From the NCBI GenBank assembly GCA_030829675.1, contig JAURAE010000022.1, forward strand, positions 1 to 14,905: a DNA stretch of 14,905 nt, read 5' to 3'. Source of the stretch: Schleiferiaceae bacterium (GTDB lineage Bacteria > Bacteroidota > Bacteroidia > Flavobacteriales > Schleiferiaceae). The notes beneath the pieces are model-generated. The model made no database searches, was not told the DNA's origin, and worked only from the letters and a program-made list of their open reading frames with translations. Each line of letters opens with the position of its first letter. The stretch's first letter is position 1. A program made the position numbers and the translations under genes. Below are positions 1-6,726 of this stretch, piece after piece.

Positions 1-323
1 ACTTTAGCACGACGCTTTGCAGCGTATTCGATGCCGTATTTGTCCATTCTCACAGTCAAGAAGCGCATGATGCGCTCGTCGCGTTTGAATTCCACCTCCA
101 AAGGAGCGATTGCCTCGCCACTTACGGTGTATTCAATAAAGTGGTAAAAGCCACTTTTCTTCTTTTGGATTGGGTAAGCCATCTTCTTGAGGCCCCAATT
201 TTCTTTGTTGATAATGCTCGCGCCCTTCTCTTTCAAGAAGTTCACGTACTTATCTACCGCTTCCTTTACCTGGTCTTCAGATAAAACGGGATTCAAAATG
301 AAAACGGTTTCGTACTGATTCAT
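1..323 (-). CDS. rpsF: 30S ribosomal protein S6 (5' part; 3' end lies outside the window)
   Basis: The minus strand from the ATG at 323-321 translates as MNQYETVFILNPVLSEDQVK and stays open to the window edge (107 codons). S6 is a small-subunit protein that pairs with S18 on the platform of the 30S ribosome. Recognisable S6 features are the N-terminal YETVFIL strand, the middle NWGLKKMAYPIQKKKSGFY segment (Bacteroidetes S6 has the same Lys-rich loop), and the FKRDERIMRFLTVR strand near the end. Family length is about 110-115 residues in this phylum, so only a few residues are missing. In related genomes rpsR and rplI normally follow, which would be outside this window. No Shine-Dalgarno sequence precedes the start; the leader is A/T-rich, as is usual in Bacteroidetes. 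A promoter matching the phylum consensus lies 30 bases upstream. Identification is very secure. Confidence 0.96.
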   Translation of the reverse strand, partial: MNQYETVFILNPVLSEDQVKEAVDKYVNFLKEKGASIINKENWGLKKMAYPIQKKKSGFYHFIEYTVSGEAIAPLEVEFKRDERIMRFLTVRMDKYGIEYAAKRRAK

Positions 324-352
324 AATTATTTGAACTAAAAATTTAAGGAGTG

Positions 353-383
353 CAAATGTACGCGACTTTTTAATACTTACCAA
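353..383 (-). promoter_or_regulatory. Bacteroidetes-type promoter of rpsF
   Basis: On the minus strand, TTG (383-381) is followed after 20 bases by TACATTTG (360-353). This matches the Bacteroidetes sigma-factor consensus of a -33 TTG/TTTG box and a -7 TAnnTTTG box spaced about 19-21 bases. The -7 box ends 29 bases before the rpsF ATG, giving a short A/T-rich leader of roughly 25 bases. Position, spacing and motif all agree, so this is the best-supported promoter in the window. It should drive the S6 operon. Confidence 0.72.
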
Positions 384-458
384 GCCTGTTAGCAACGTGT
401 TTACAGCTCTTTTTTGTTGAAGGCAAAAATAGCCCGATCATCCGCTTATATTTGTGGT

Positions 459-2486
459 ATGGAGCAATTCGTAGTATCAGCAAGAAAGTACCGTCCCCAG
501 GCCTTCGAAGCCGTGGTGGGTCAGTCACACATTACCGATACATTGCTCAAAAGCGTGGAGAACGATCACCTGGCGCAGGCACTGCTTTTCTGCGGCCCGC
601 GCGGGGTTGGAAAAACTACTTGTGCGCGGATTCTCGCAAAAGTCATCAATGCAGGCGCCAACCTCAGCGACGATGAATTAGCCTTGAATATCTTCGAACT
701 CGATGCTGCCTCAAACAACTCGGTGGACGATATTCGACGTTTGATTGACCAAGTGCGCTTCGCACCTCAAACCGGAAAGTTCAAGGTCTACATCATTGAT
801 GAGGTCCACATGCTCTCTCAACAAGCCTTCAATGCCTTCCTTAAAACATTGGAGGAGCCGCCGGCCCATGCCATCTTCATCTTGGCCACCACAGAGAAGC
901 ACAAGATCATTCCGACCATCCTCTCCCGTTGTCAAATTTTCGACTTCAAGCGCATTACCGTTGAAGATATAGCCAACCACCTTGCCTACGTTGCGGGCCA
1001 GGAAGGCATCAATGCCGAACCAGAGGCCTTGCACATGATTGCAGAAAAGGCAGATGGAGCCTTGCGTGATGCGTTGAGTTTGTTCGACCGCATGATCAGC
1101 TTCAGCGGCAATACCTTGACCTACACTCAGGTTGTTGAAGTCCTCGACATCCTCGATTACAACTACTATTTCAAAGGTGTGGAGCTCGCTCAGAGTGTGA
1201 ACTACCCTGATCTATTGCTATTGTATAATGAAGTGTTGGACAAAGGCTTCAACGGCCACGAGTTTGTCGTCGGCATGGCCAAGCACTTTAGAGACCTATT
1301 GGTGGCACGAGAGGCTAAAACCGTAGAACTACTCGAGGTAGGCCCCGCCATCAAAGAACGCTATTTGCAACAAAGCGCTGCCTCTTCCACCCGCTTCTTA
1401 CTTCACGGCCTCAAGGTCTTCAACGAGCTTGACGGACAATACAAGAATTCGAGCCAGCCAAGAATTTTGGTAGAATTGGGTCTTTTGAAACTAGTCGAGT
1501 TCATCTCGCAAGAAAAAAAAAAGCAACAGCCCCAGGTAAATAGAGCCACTGCGGATTCCACAGACGACTTTTTGCCAGATTCACTTCCCAAACGCGACCA
1601 AAGTACACCTGCGGCACTCGCCCCAGTGGCTCCAGCTGCTCCTGCACCCCCCGCCCCCACACCGGCCGCACAAGAACCCCCCGCTCCTGCCGCGCCAGCA
1701 CCTACACCTGCTGCGCCAGTCGAGGTAGCACCGGCACCGACCGCACCTACAGATTCCGCCTCTACTAAACCCGCAACGCCTGCTACACCAGCCACTGCGA
1801 TCGATCCCTTAGAAGTACCTGAATCATTGCCGGACGAGCCCCTTACCGCGCCACCTGTGGCGGATCCCGCGGCAGCCTTCGACACAGATCCTACGCCAAC
1901 CCCGGCTCCAACGCCCGCACCTCCAGCTGCACCCGCTCCGGCCTCCACGCCGCGACGCACCGCCGGCAGACGTGTGGTCCAACGAGAGGCACGACCAATG
2001 ACAGGCGGATTGTCGGTCATGGACACCCTCAACAACATTGAAAAACAAGAAGGTGCTGTTCCTGAACAAGCAGAAGTTAAAGACGGAGCGGTGCCGGATA
2101 TCCCAGTGGTCGCAGGTGGACCTGCGGAAGTATATTCTAAGAAAGAGCTAGAAACGGCCATCACGGAATATGCCAAAAGACGCGATGTGAAGACGGCGGT
2201 ACGCAGCCTACTCATGGGTCAGATGCCCAAGATTATCGACAAGAACACCCTAGAGATGGAGGTGGAAAACAACATCGAGATGGGGTATTTCAATGAGGAG
2301 CAACAGAAATTGGTCCCTTATCTGCGCACCAAACTTAAGAACGCAAACATTCGCTTTGAGGTTAAAATGGTAGAACGCGAGCAAACGCGTAAGCTGTATT
2401 TGCCGGAAGAGAAATTCAAATACATGGCGGAAAAGAACCCGAATTTGGTGTACCTGCGTCAGAAAATCCAAACGGATCTCGAGTAA
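459..2486 (+). CDS. dnaX: DNA polymerase III subunit gamma/tau
   Basis: DnaX is the ATPase subunit of the clamp loader, which loads the beta clamp and tethers replicative polymerase cores. The ATG at 459 gives 675 residues; a TTG at 414 would add 15 residues that do not look like the family. Residues 1-360 are the AAA+ part: Walker A GPRGVGKTT (46-54), Walker B with DEVH (114-117), sensor-1 ATT (143-145), the SRC motif (156-158), and sensor-2 GALRDA (200-205). The four-cysteine zinc module that normally sits between Walker A and LDAASNNS is absent and is replaced by a short segment (about 61-79). Residues about 383-497 are a Pro/Ala-rich linker followed by an Arg-rich patch. Residues about 515-675 are a tau-like C-terminal domain with a conserved-looking core from VYSKKELETAI (about 557). 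An A10 run at the end of the AAA+ part probably yields a short gamma form. The stop overlaps the next start (TAATG). Confidence 0.96.
   Translation: MEQFVVSARKYRPQAFEAVVGQSHITDTLLKSVENDHLAQALLFCGPRGVGKTTCARILAKVINAGANLSDDELALNIFELDAASNNSVDDIRRLIDQVRFAPQTGKFKVYIIDEVHMLSQQAFNAFLKTLEEPPAHAIFILATTEKHKIIPTILSRCQIFDFKRITVEDIANHLAYVAGQEGINAEPEALHMIAEKADGALRDALSLFDRMISFSGNTLTYTQVVEVLDILDYNYYFKGVELAQSVNYPDLLLLYNEVLDKGFNGHEFVVGMAKHFRDLLVAREAKTVELLEVGPAIKERYLQQSAASSTRFLLHGLKVFNELDGQYKNSSQPRILVELGLLKLVEFISQEKKKQQPQVNRATADSTDDFLPDSLPKRDQSTPAALAPVAPAAPAPPAPTPAAQEPPAPAAPAPTPAAPVEVAPAPTAPTDSASTKPATPATPATAIDPLEVPESLPDEPLTAPPVADPAAAFDTDPTPTPAPTPAPPAAPAPASTPRRTAGRRVVQREARPMTGGLSVMDTLNNIEKQEGAVPEQAEVKDGAVPDIPVVAGGPAEVYSKKELETAITEYAKRRDVKTAVRSLLMGQMPKIIDKNTLEMEVENNIEMGYFNEEQQKLVPYLRTKLKNANIRFEVKMVEREQTRKLYLPEEKFKYMAEKNPNLVYLRQKIQTDLE
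1512..1543 (+). other. Slippery A10 run in dnaX with stops in both alternative frames
   Basis: Ten consecutive A bases (1513-1522) sit in codons GAA AAA AAA AAG (residues E352-K355), right at the end of the AAA+ region. They contain the heptamer A AAA AAG in the phase used by the Escherichia coli dnaX -1 frameshift. If the frame shifts to -1, six codons follow before TAG at 1541-1543. If it shifts to +1, TAA comes at 1537-1539. Either slip gives a protein of about 360 residues, which is the gamma form. The run length is also in the range where RNA polymerase slippage makes gamma in Thermus. No strong downstream hairpin or upstream Shine-Dalgarno stimulator was seen, which favours transcriptional slippage. 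The production of gamma is inferred; the run and stops are directly visible. Confidence 0.65.
1605..1948 (+). repeat. Pro/Ala-rich low-complexity linker segment inside dnaX
   Basis: This part of dnaX encodes about 115 residues made mostly of Pro, Ala and Thr, with recurring APAP, TPAP and PATPAT units. The DNA is correspondingly rich in GC and in near-repeats of gct/gca and cct/ccg codons. It joins the AAA+ clamp-loader part to the tau C-terminal domain and should be extended and flexible. Such repeats vary in length between strains. The long antisense reading frame across it is a by-product of the composition. Confidence 0.7.
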
Positions 2487-3340
2487 TGCGCAGGGTCCTG
2501 CTCATAGTACTGGTGCTGTTTTCGTTCAACGCACAGGCCCAACTTGATTGGTGGAATCAAATACATAATTGGGACGGAGCGACGCCCTGGACGCAATACA
2601 TGAAATATTCTCATGCTTATCTCGGCCCAAATGCCATTCCTATTCCAACCCTACAGCGAAGTGACCGCAGCTATTTGAAGAGCAGCTCACAGATGAGTCT
2701 TATCGAAGACGATAGTTTCTTGAGCTTGCACAACGAATTGCATTGGGACAGGGGCCACACGGAGATTCACATTACACATCAGAGCATAGAGTATTACCGC
2801 ATGTCGGAAGAAGTACGAGACTTGCGGATTTCTAGAGACGAGGACGGTGAAGGCGTGCTCGCCGGGGATGTCTTGATCGATATTAGCACTCGACTTTGGG
2901 AAAGCGATCGTGAAGCCGTGTGGTTCACCTTCCACACCAAAACGGCTGCAGGGCCGCTACCTCAAGCGCGGTTTACCGATGCACCAGGCTATGCCTTTTT
3001 CTTTTCGCATCAGAAGAGCTTGGGCGACATAGGTCACTGGACACCGACAATAACAACGAATGCCGGGTTCCAAGTCTACCAGACCCATTGGGTCGATTAC
3101 CCTCAGAACGACGGTTTTCTCGGGAACATAGGACTTCAACTCCAAAAGGACGAAACTATTCTAAGTGCTCGAGTGCGCTCTTTCACAGGATACTTTCGAG
3201 ATGGAGATTGGCCGAGGCTATTAGAGCTGCAGTGGAACAATAACCTATCTTTTGGACAAACACAATTGAGCTGGACCCGCGGGCTGAATGATTACCCCTT
3301 CTCCTTTTTGACCGTCGGGCTCGTTTGTTGGTTAGATTAA
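2486..3340 (+). CDS. Secreted protein of unknown function, coupled to dnaX
   Basis: I do not recognise this 284-residue protein. Its first 19 residues, MRRVLLIVLVLFSFNAQAQ, are a clear Sec signal peptide: a basic start, a hydrophobic core, and an AQA-type cleavage site. No lipobox Cys is at the cleavage point, so export to the periplasm or outer membrane is likely. The mature part is rich in aromatic residues (WW, YY, FFF) and alternating polar/non-polar stretches, which would suit a beta-rich fold, but it does not end in the aromatic residue typical of outer-membrane barrels. The C-terminus reads LVCWLD. The ATG shares one base with the dnaX stop (TAATG), so translation is probably coupled, although the function need not be related. 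Its 3' end overlaps the convergent glycosyltransferase gene by 9 bases and no terminator lies between them. Confidence 0.8.
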   Translation: MRRVLLIVLVLFSFNAQAQLDWWNQIHNWDGATPWTQYMKYSHAYLGPNAIPIPTLQRSDRSYLKSSSQMSLIEDDSFLSLHNELHWDRGHTEIHITHQSIEYYRMSEEVRDLRISRDEDGEGVLAGDVLIDISTRLWESDREAVWFTFHTKTAAGPLPQARFTDAPGYAFFFSHQKSLGDIGHWTPTITTNAGFQVYQTHWVDYPQNDGFLGNIGLQLQKDETILSARVRSFTGYFRDGDWPRLLELQWNNNLSFGQTQLSWTRGLNDYPFSFLTVGLVCWLD

Positions 3341-4186
3341 AAACCGCAAACGCCACTTAAGTCGAGCAGGTACCTCTGCCCCTTCGGCTTTACGCAACGC
3401 TTCTTCCTTCCAACGCTTTTGCATGGCCTGATCGCCACGCTTTTTATAGGTGCGAGCTAACTCATAAGCTTTGCGAACCTCATAAAGTGCAAATTGAGTA
3501 TCGTTAATGTGGCCCAATTCTTTAGCCTTCTCCACCGCTCGCATCACCTTACCCACATGCCCTTCGGCATCTGCCGTCATCCCGAAATCCAATCTGTATT
3601 TGGTCGTACAATGTGGAATCTTCATGGGCATCACACCCTTAGAGAACAACGCCAAATAGGCGCCAGCGTCCTCCTGCAACTCGCGATCTTCCTCCCAACG
3701 AAATGCCACAGTCGAGCGCATAATCACCGTGCTCGGGACAATGGGATTGAAGGCCAAGAAATCTTCAACGGTTCGAATCTTTGGACAAGCGCGCACACGC
3801 ATCCTCGCCCCAGCATCTCCAGGACTCCATTCAAAAATGGGCGTGTAAAACCATTGAATCGAAGGAAATTTCTCCAAGTAGCGCACCGAAATGCCCAATT
3901 TATTCGCGCCCCACACATCGTCCGCATCCAAAAACGCCCAAGCCTCCCCGGTCGCTTTGTCCATTCCCGCATTGCGCGCCGCGCCCAGACCTGCATTCGC
4001 CTGTTGCACCAACACCAGGGGTAGGACCTCATGGTAGGTACGTGCAATGTCCGCCGTATCATCGGTAGAACCGTCGTCCACCACGATGACTTCGTGCGGG
4101 GCGTGGTTCTGGGCTTGCACAGAATCCAACGCTTCGCGAAGCGTTGCCCCCGCATTATAGGCCGGTATGATGATGGAAATCTTCAT
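3332..4186 (-). CDS. Family 2 glycosyltransferase
   Basis: This 284-residue protein is an inverting GT-A glycosyltransferase that would transfer a sugar from a nucleotide sugar onto a growing glycan on the cytoplasmic side. It starts MKISIIIPAYNAGATLREAL, the standard GT2 opening. It has the nucleotide-binding VDDGSTDDT (36-44), the acceptor-side GLGAARNAG (66-74), and the metal-binding DADD (87-90). A candidate catalytic-base region is LQEDAG, in the second half. The tail is Lys/Arg-rich (KKRGDQAMQKRWKEE) and may contact the membrane or partner proteins. No transmembrane helix is evident. The ATG directly follows the TAA of the upstream sulfotransferase-GT2 fusion with no gap, so the two are one transcription unit. 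Sugar and acceptor cannot be told from the sequence. The stop region overlaps the convergent secreted-protein gene by 9 bases. Confidence 0.92.
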   Translation of the reverse strand: MKISIIIPAYNAGATLREALDSVQAQNHAPHEVIVVDDGSTDDTADIARTYHEVLPLVLVQQANAGLGAARNAGMDKATGEAWAFLDADDVWGANKLGISVRYLEKFPSIQWFYTPIFEWSPGDAGARMRVRACPKIRTVEDFLAFNPIVPSTVIMRSTVAFRWEEDRELQEDAGAYLALFSKGVMPMKIPHCTTKYRLDFGMTADAEGHVGKVMRAVEKAKELGHINDTQFALYEVRKAYELARTYKKRGDQAMQKRWKEEALRKAEGAEVPARLKWRLRFLI

Positions 4187-5986
4187 TTAGTACGGGAAGA
4201 AGGTTTTAGGGAACAATTTAGCCGCTAATTGCTTGACCGGTTTCTTGAGACCGATGGCTTTGATGAAGCCGCCAGTGGTTTTGATTAGGGCACTTTTGAA
4301 AAGGAATAGTGAAAGGCCCGCGCGGTGGCGACGGAAGGTGCGGTATAGACGCAGGTTGTTGCGGAGGACGTTAAAGGTCCAGCGCATGGAAAATACGTTG
4401 CCGGCCCACCACATGGCGACTTGGCCGCGGGCGGAGGTGAGGATTTCCGGGGTGGTCCATTGTCGGTCTTCGAAGATTTGGTACATGGCCAAAATCTCGT
4501 CGAAGGCTTCGTAGCTGGCGATGGCACGGCTGCGTTGGGTTTGTGTATGGAAACGGAAGAAATTTCTCGGGGTGGCGAAGAAGATGAGGTCGCCGAGTTG
4601 GAGTAATTGGGCATAGAAAAGCCAATCACCGTTTAAACGCCAAGTTGTGGCGGGGGCGCCTACTTCATCAAAAGCACTCTTGCGCATCAACACCCCACTG
4701 GCGTTGGGGATGGTGTTCGAAAAGACCATGGTGCGGGCCACCTCTTCCTTGCCCGAGCAGGTGAAGTCGCGGGACCATTTGGAAGCGTCGCCGAAGATGA
4801 ACCCGTAATCTTCCTTGAAATCGCGGAGGAATGTGCCGTGTTCGTCCACCATGTGGCTGTGGCTGTAGGCCAGGACGGCACGGTCGTTGGATTCGAGGGC
4901 ATGCACGTGCAGGGCGAGCATATCTTCCTCTGCATAGTCGTCGCTTTCGGCGATCCACAGGTATTTGCCTTGGGCCCAATTCGCTCCTTTTTCCCATTGC
5001 GCGAACGGGCTGCAGGAATTGGTCTCATTGAACAGTGTGGTAATCCGCTCGTCTTTCTCCGCCCATCGCTGCAGCACCTCGCGGCTATGATCTGGGGAGC
5101 AGTCGTCCATCAAGAGGATCTCAATGTTGGTGTAGGTTTGGTGTACTATGGATCCAATTCTCTTATCCAAAAATGCCGCGTGATTGTAGTTTGGAACGAT
5201 CACACTTACCAAAGGACCGTCGGTGGGCAGTGCAGTCTTCGCGGCGGTTTCAGCCTCTGGAGATTGGGCCGTGTGGCGCGCCTTGAAACCGAGGAGCTGG
5301 CCGGGTTTTACAGAAGCGAATTGGTACAAACTAAACCAGCTTTTTCGCTGAACAGCCTCCTCTGAGGAAACCAAATCTTCGTAGCGTACGGCGCGGTAAT
5401 CCACCCCCATCGCCTTCAAAGTCGCGGAGGCTTGTGCATTGTATGTGCGGTGCAGTTCGAGGGCTTTTGCTGCATCGAGCTCGCTTTGCGCTTCGTCGCT
5501 TTTTTCCTGTCGACGCAGCAAACTGCTAATCACCGATGTTTCGTCGCGCAATACCCAGATGACTTTCGCCTCTGGAAAGCGCTTGAGCCACCACGGCAAG
5601 GTGAGACAGAGTCGCGGATCTTTGATGAGCCACGGCCCGTTGTAGTGCATCTTTTGGCGCCAATTTTTCCCGCTTTTTACCTTGAGATGTGCCGCATACA
5701 AATGCGTGGAATCAAGTTCTGGTTGAAAATTTGCCAGGGCCTGTTCAAGAGTATCGCTCGCGGGCGGCTGCCACCAATTCCCTCCTGCGGCCTCCAACAT
5801 TCTCTCGTTCAAGTCGACCGCATAGAGCGGCTCTCTGTTGTGGTCGCAGATGGCCCCTGCATAGACCCCCGCACTATTCAGCGCCTCAGCGACCATAGTC
5901 GTACCGCTGCGGTGCATGCCTAGAATTAAAACTGGGGGTTGTACTTTGCTTTTTAACACGTAATTTCGGGCCAATGTCGAATTCAA
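4187..5986 (-). CDS. Bifunctional sulfotransferase / family 2 glycosyltransferase fusion
   Basis: This 599-residue protein joins two enzymes. Residues about 15-210 are a PAPS-dependent sulfotransferase: the 5'-phosphosulfate loop GMHRSGTT (23-30), a core PWLIKDPRLC (118-127), and the 3'-phosphate site VIWVLRDETSVISSLLRR (142-159). Residues about 258-480 are a GT2 domain: SVIVPNYNHAAFLDKRI, MDDCSPD (293-299), the metal-binding ESDD (347-350), and a LNGDW acceptor motif. The last 100 residues are basic and rich in Arg, Trp and Phe, and may bind membrane. The inferred job is to add a sugar and a sulfate to the same surface glycan. The only in-frame starts before the P-loop are TTG at 5986, TTG at 5974 and GTG at 5959; an in-frame TAA lies just upstream at 6001-5999. 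TTG 5986 is the longest choice, but GTG 5959 would remove the overlap with the divergent gene. The true start is uncertain. Confidence 0.9.
   Translation of the reverse strand: MNSTLARNYVLKSKVQPPVLILGMHRSGTTMVAEALNSAGVYAGAICDHNREPLYAVDLNERMLEAAGGNWWQPPASDTLEQALANFQPELDSTHLYAAHLKVKSGKNWRQKMHYNGPWLIKDPRLCLTLPWWLKRFPEAKVIWVLRDETSVISSLLRRQEKSDEAQSELDAAKALELHRTYNAQASATLKAMGVDYRAVRYEDLVSSEEAVQRKSWFSLYQFASVKPGQLLGFKARHTAQSPEAETAAKTALPTDGPLVSVIVPNYNHAAFLDKRIGSIVHQTYTNIEILLMDDCSPDHSREVLQRWAEKDERITTLFNETNSCSPFAQWEKGANWAQGKYLWIAESDDYAEEDMLALHVHALESNDRAVLAYSHSHMVDEHGTFLRDFKEDYGFIFGDASKWSRDFTCSGKEEVARTMVFSNTIPNASGVLMRKSAFDEVGAPATTWRLNGDWLFYAQLLQLGDLIFFATPRNFFRFHTQTQRSRAIASYEAFDEILAMYQIFEDRQWTTPEILTSARGQVAMWWAGNVFSMRWTFNVLRNNLRLYRTFRRHRAGLSLFLFKSALIKTTGGFIKAIGLKKPVKQLAAKLFPKTFFPY
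5939..5968 (+). promoter_or_regulatory. Candidate promoter for the plus-strand sulfotransferase
   Basis: TTG (5939-5941) is followed after 19 bases by TAATTTCG (5961-5968), one base off the TAnnTTTG -7 consensus. The box ends 5 bases before the ATG at 5974, so the transcript would be leaderless or nearly so. It lies inside the N-terminal codons of the divergent fusion gene. Spacing is right, but the motif is imperfect and such matches occur by chance. Confidence 0.3.
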
Positions 5987-6726
5987 AGAAACTCGTTTTT
6001 ATCCACATCCCAAAGACCGCAGGGACTTCCTTGCGATTATTGTTGGAGTCAAATTACCGCGAAGACGAGCGAACAGGCATCTATTCCCATGAAAATCTGG
6101 ACCAAAGATTGGCCGAAGCCTTGGCCGATCCCAAGATCAAATGCATCTATGGCCACTTTCCACTGCGCCCCGTAGTGGTTGAATCTGAGGCCATGGTGAT
6201 GACCTTGCTCCGCGAGCCCATCGCCCGCAGCATGAGCCATTACAACCACTACAGCAAACGCATGAACGAAAAGCACGAGAAGCTCATGGAAGGCATCCAT
6301 ACGCCTGAGGACTTCACGAGATTGGTGCAAAGCAACAACCGTCAAACGGCGTTTTTGAGTGGGTATTTGAATCAGCAAGAATTCTTGAAGGACCCGACAG
6401 TATTGAAGAAGGCGTTAAAAAACTTTGACCGACTAGATGCCGTCGGCTTCACCGAACACTACGCGGCCTCTATCGCCTACTTTGGGGAGCTGCTGGATTG
6501 GAAAAACACCCAAGCAGAGCACCACAATAAGGGAGGGAAGAAAACGATGGAACCGGGAGCAGTTTGGGCGGAGATGAATGCCTATGACATGCCACTGTAT
6601 GCCGCGGCGGTGGAGCGATTTGCACCTACGCTAAAAGCCTACGAAGGACGTGCCCCTCGCATTCCAAAACCACCAATAAAAACTAGGATTGCAAACTATT
6701 TGCGCGCTCTGAGCTCGAAATTCTGA
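5974..6726 (+). CDS. Sulfotransferase (Sulfotransfer_2-like)
   Basis: This 250-residue protein is a PAPS-dependent sulfotransferase of the carbohydrate type related to the heparan-sulfate 2-O-sulfotransferase group. It begins with LVFIHIPKTAGTSLRLLL, in which IPKTAGTS (12-19) is the 5'-phosphosulfate loop. YGHFPL (59-64) is the conserved Gly-His strand. TLLREPIARSMSHYNHY (77-93) carries the 3'-phosphate-binding Arg and Ser. There is no signal peptide or membrane helix, so it should act in the cytoplasm on a glycan precursor. It diverges from the sulfotransferase-GT2 fusion with overlapping 5' ends, and its 3' end overlaps the convergent lptB by 31 bases. The N-terminal enzyme of the neighbour belongs to a different sulfotransferase subgroup (GMHRSGTT rather than IPKTAGTS), so the two are not recent duplicates. 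The substrate is unknown. Confidence 0.9.
   Translation: MSNSKKLVFIHIPKTAGTSLRLLLESNYREDERTGIYSHENLDQRLAEALADPKIKCIYGHFPLRPVVVESEAMVMTLLREPIARSMSHYNHYSKRMNEKHEKLMEGIHTPEDFTRLVQSNNRQTAFLSGYLNQQEFLKDPTVLKKALKNFDRLDAVGFTEHYAASIAYFGELLDWKNTQAEHHNKGGKKTMEPGAVWAEMNAYDMPLYAAAVERFAPTLKAYEGRAPRIPKPPIKTRIANYLRALSSKF

Noticed and set aside
414..458. TTG start of dnaX at 414, adding 15 residues.
   Set aside because: The ATG at 459 begins the conserved N-terminus (YRP motif a few residues in); the extra residues are not family-like and overlap a possible promoter box.
1403..2215. Long (270-codon) antisense frame opposite the dnaX linker, rich in Gly/Ala/Val.
   Set aside because: Its composition is the mirror of the GC-rich Pro/Ala codons of dnaX, and it has no recognisable domain or upstream signal.
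3494..4024. 176-codon plus-strand frame opposite the family 2 glycosyltransferase.
   Set aside because: It is antisense to a clear GT2 with all motifs; the translation has no coherent fold or family resemblance.
4230..5365. Several plus- and minus-strand frames of 60-175 codons overlapping the sulfotransferase-GT2 fusion.
   Set aside because: They lie entirely inside a gene with intact catalytic motifs, are low in family resemblance, and fit the shadow pattern of a GC-rich coding stretch.
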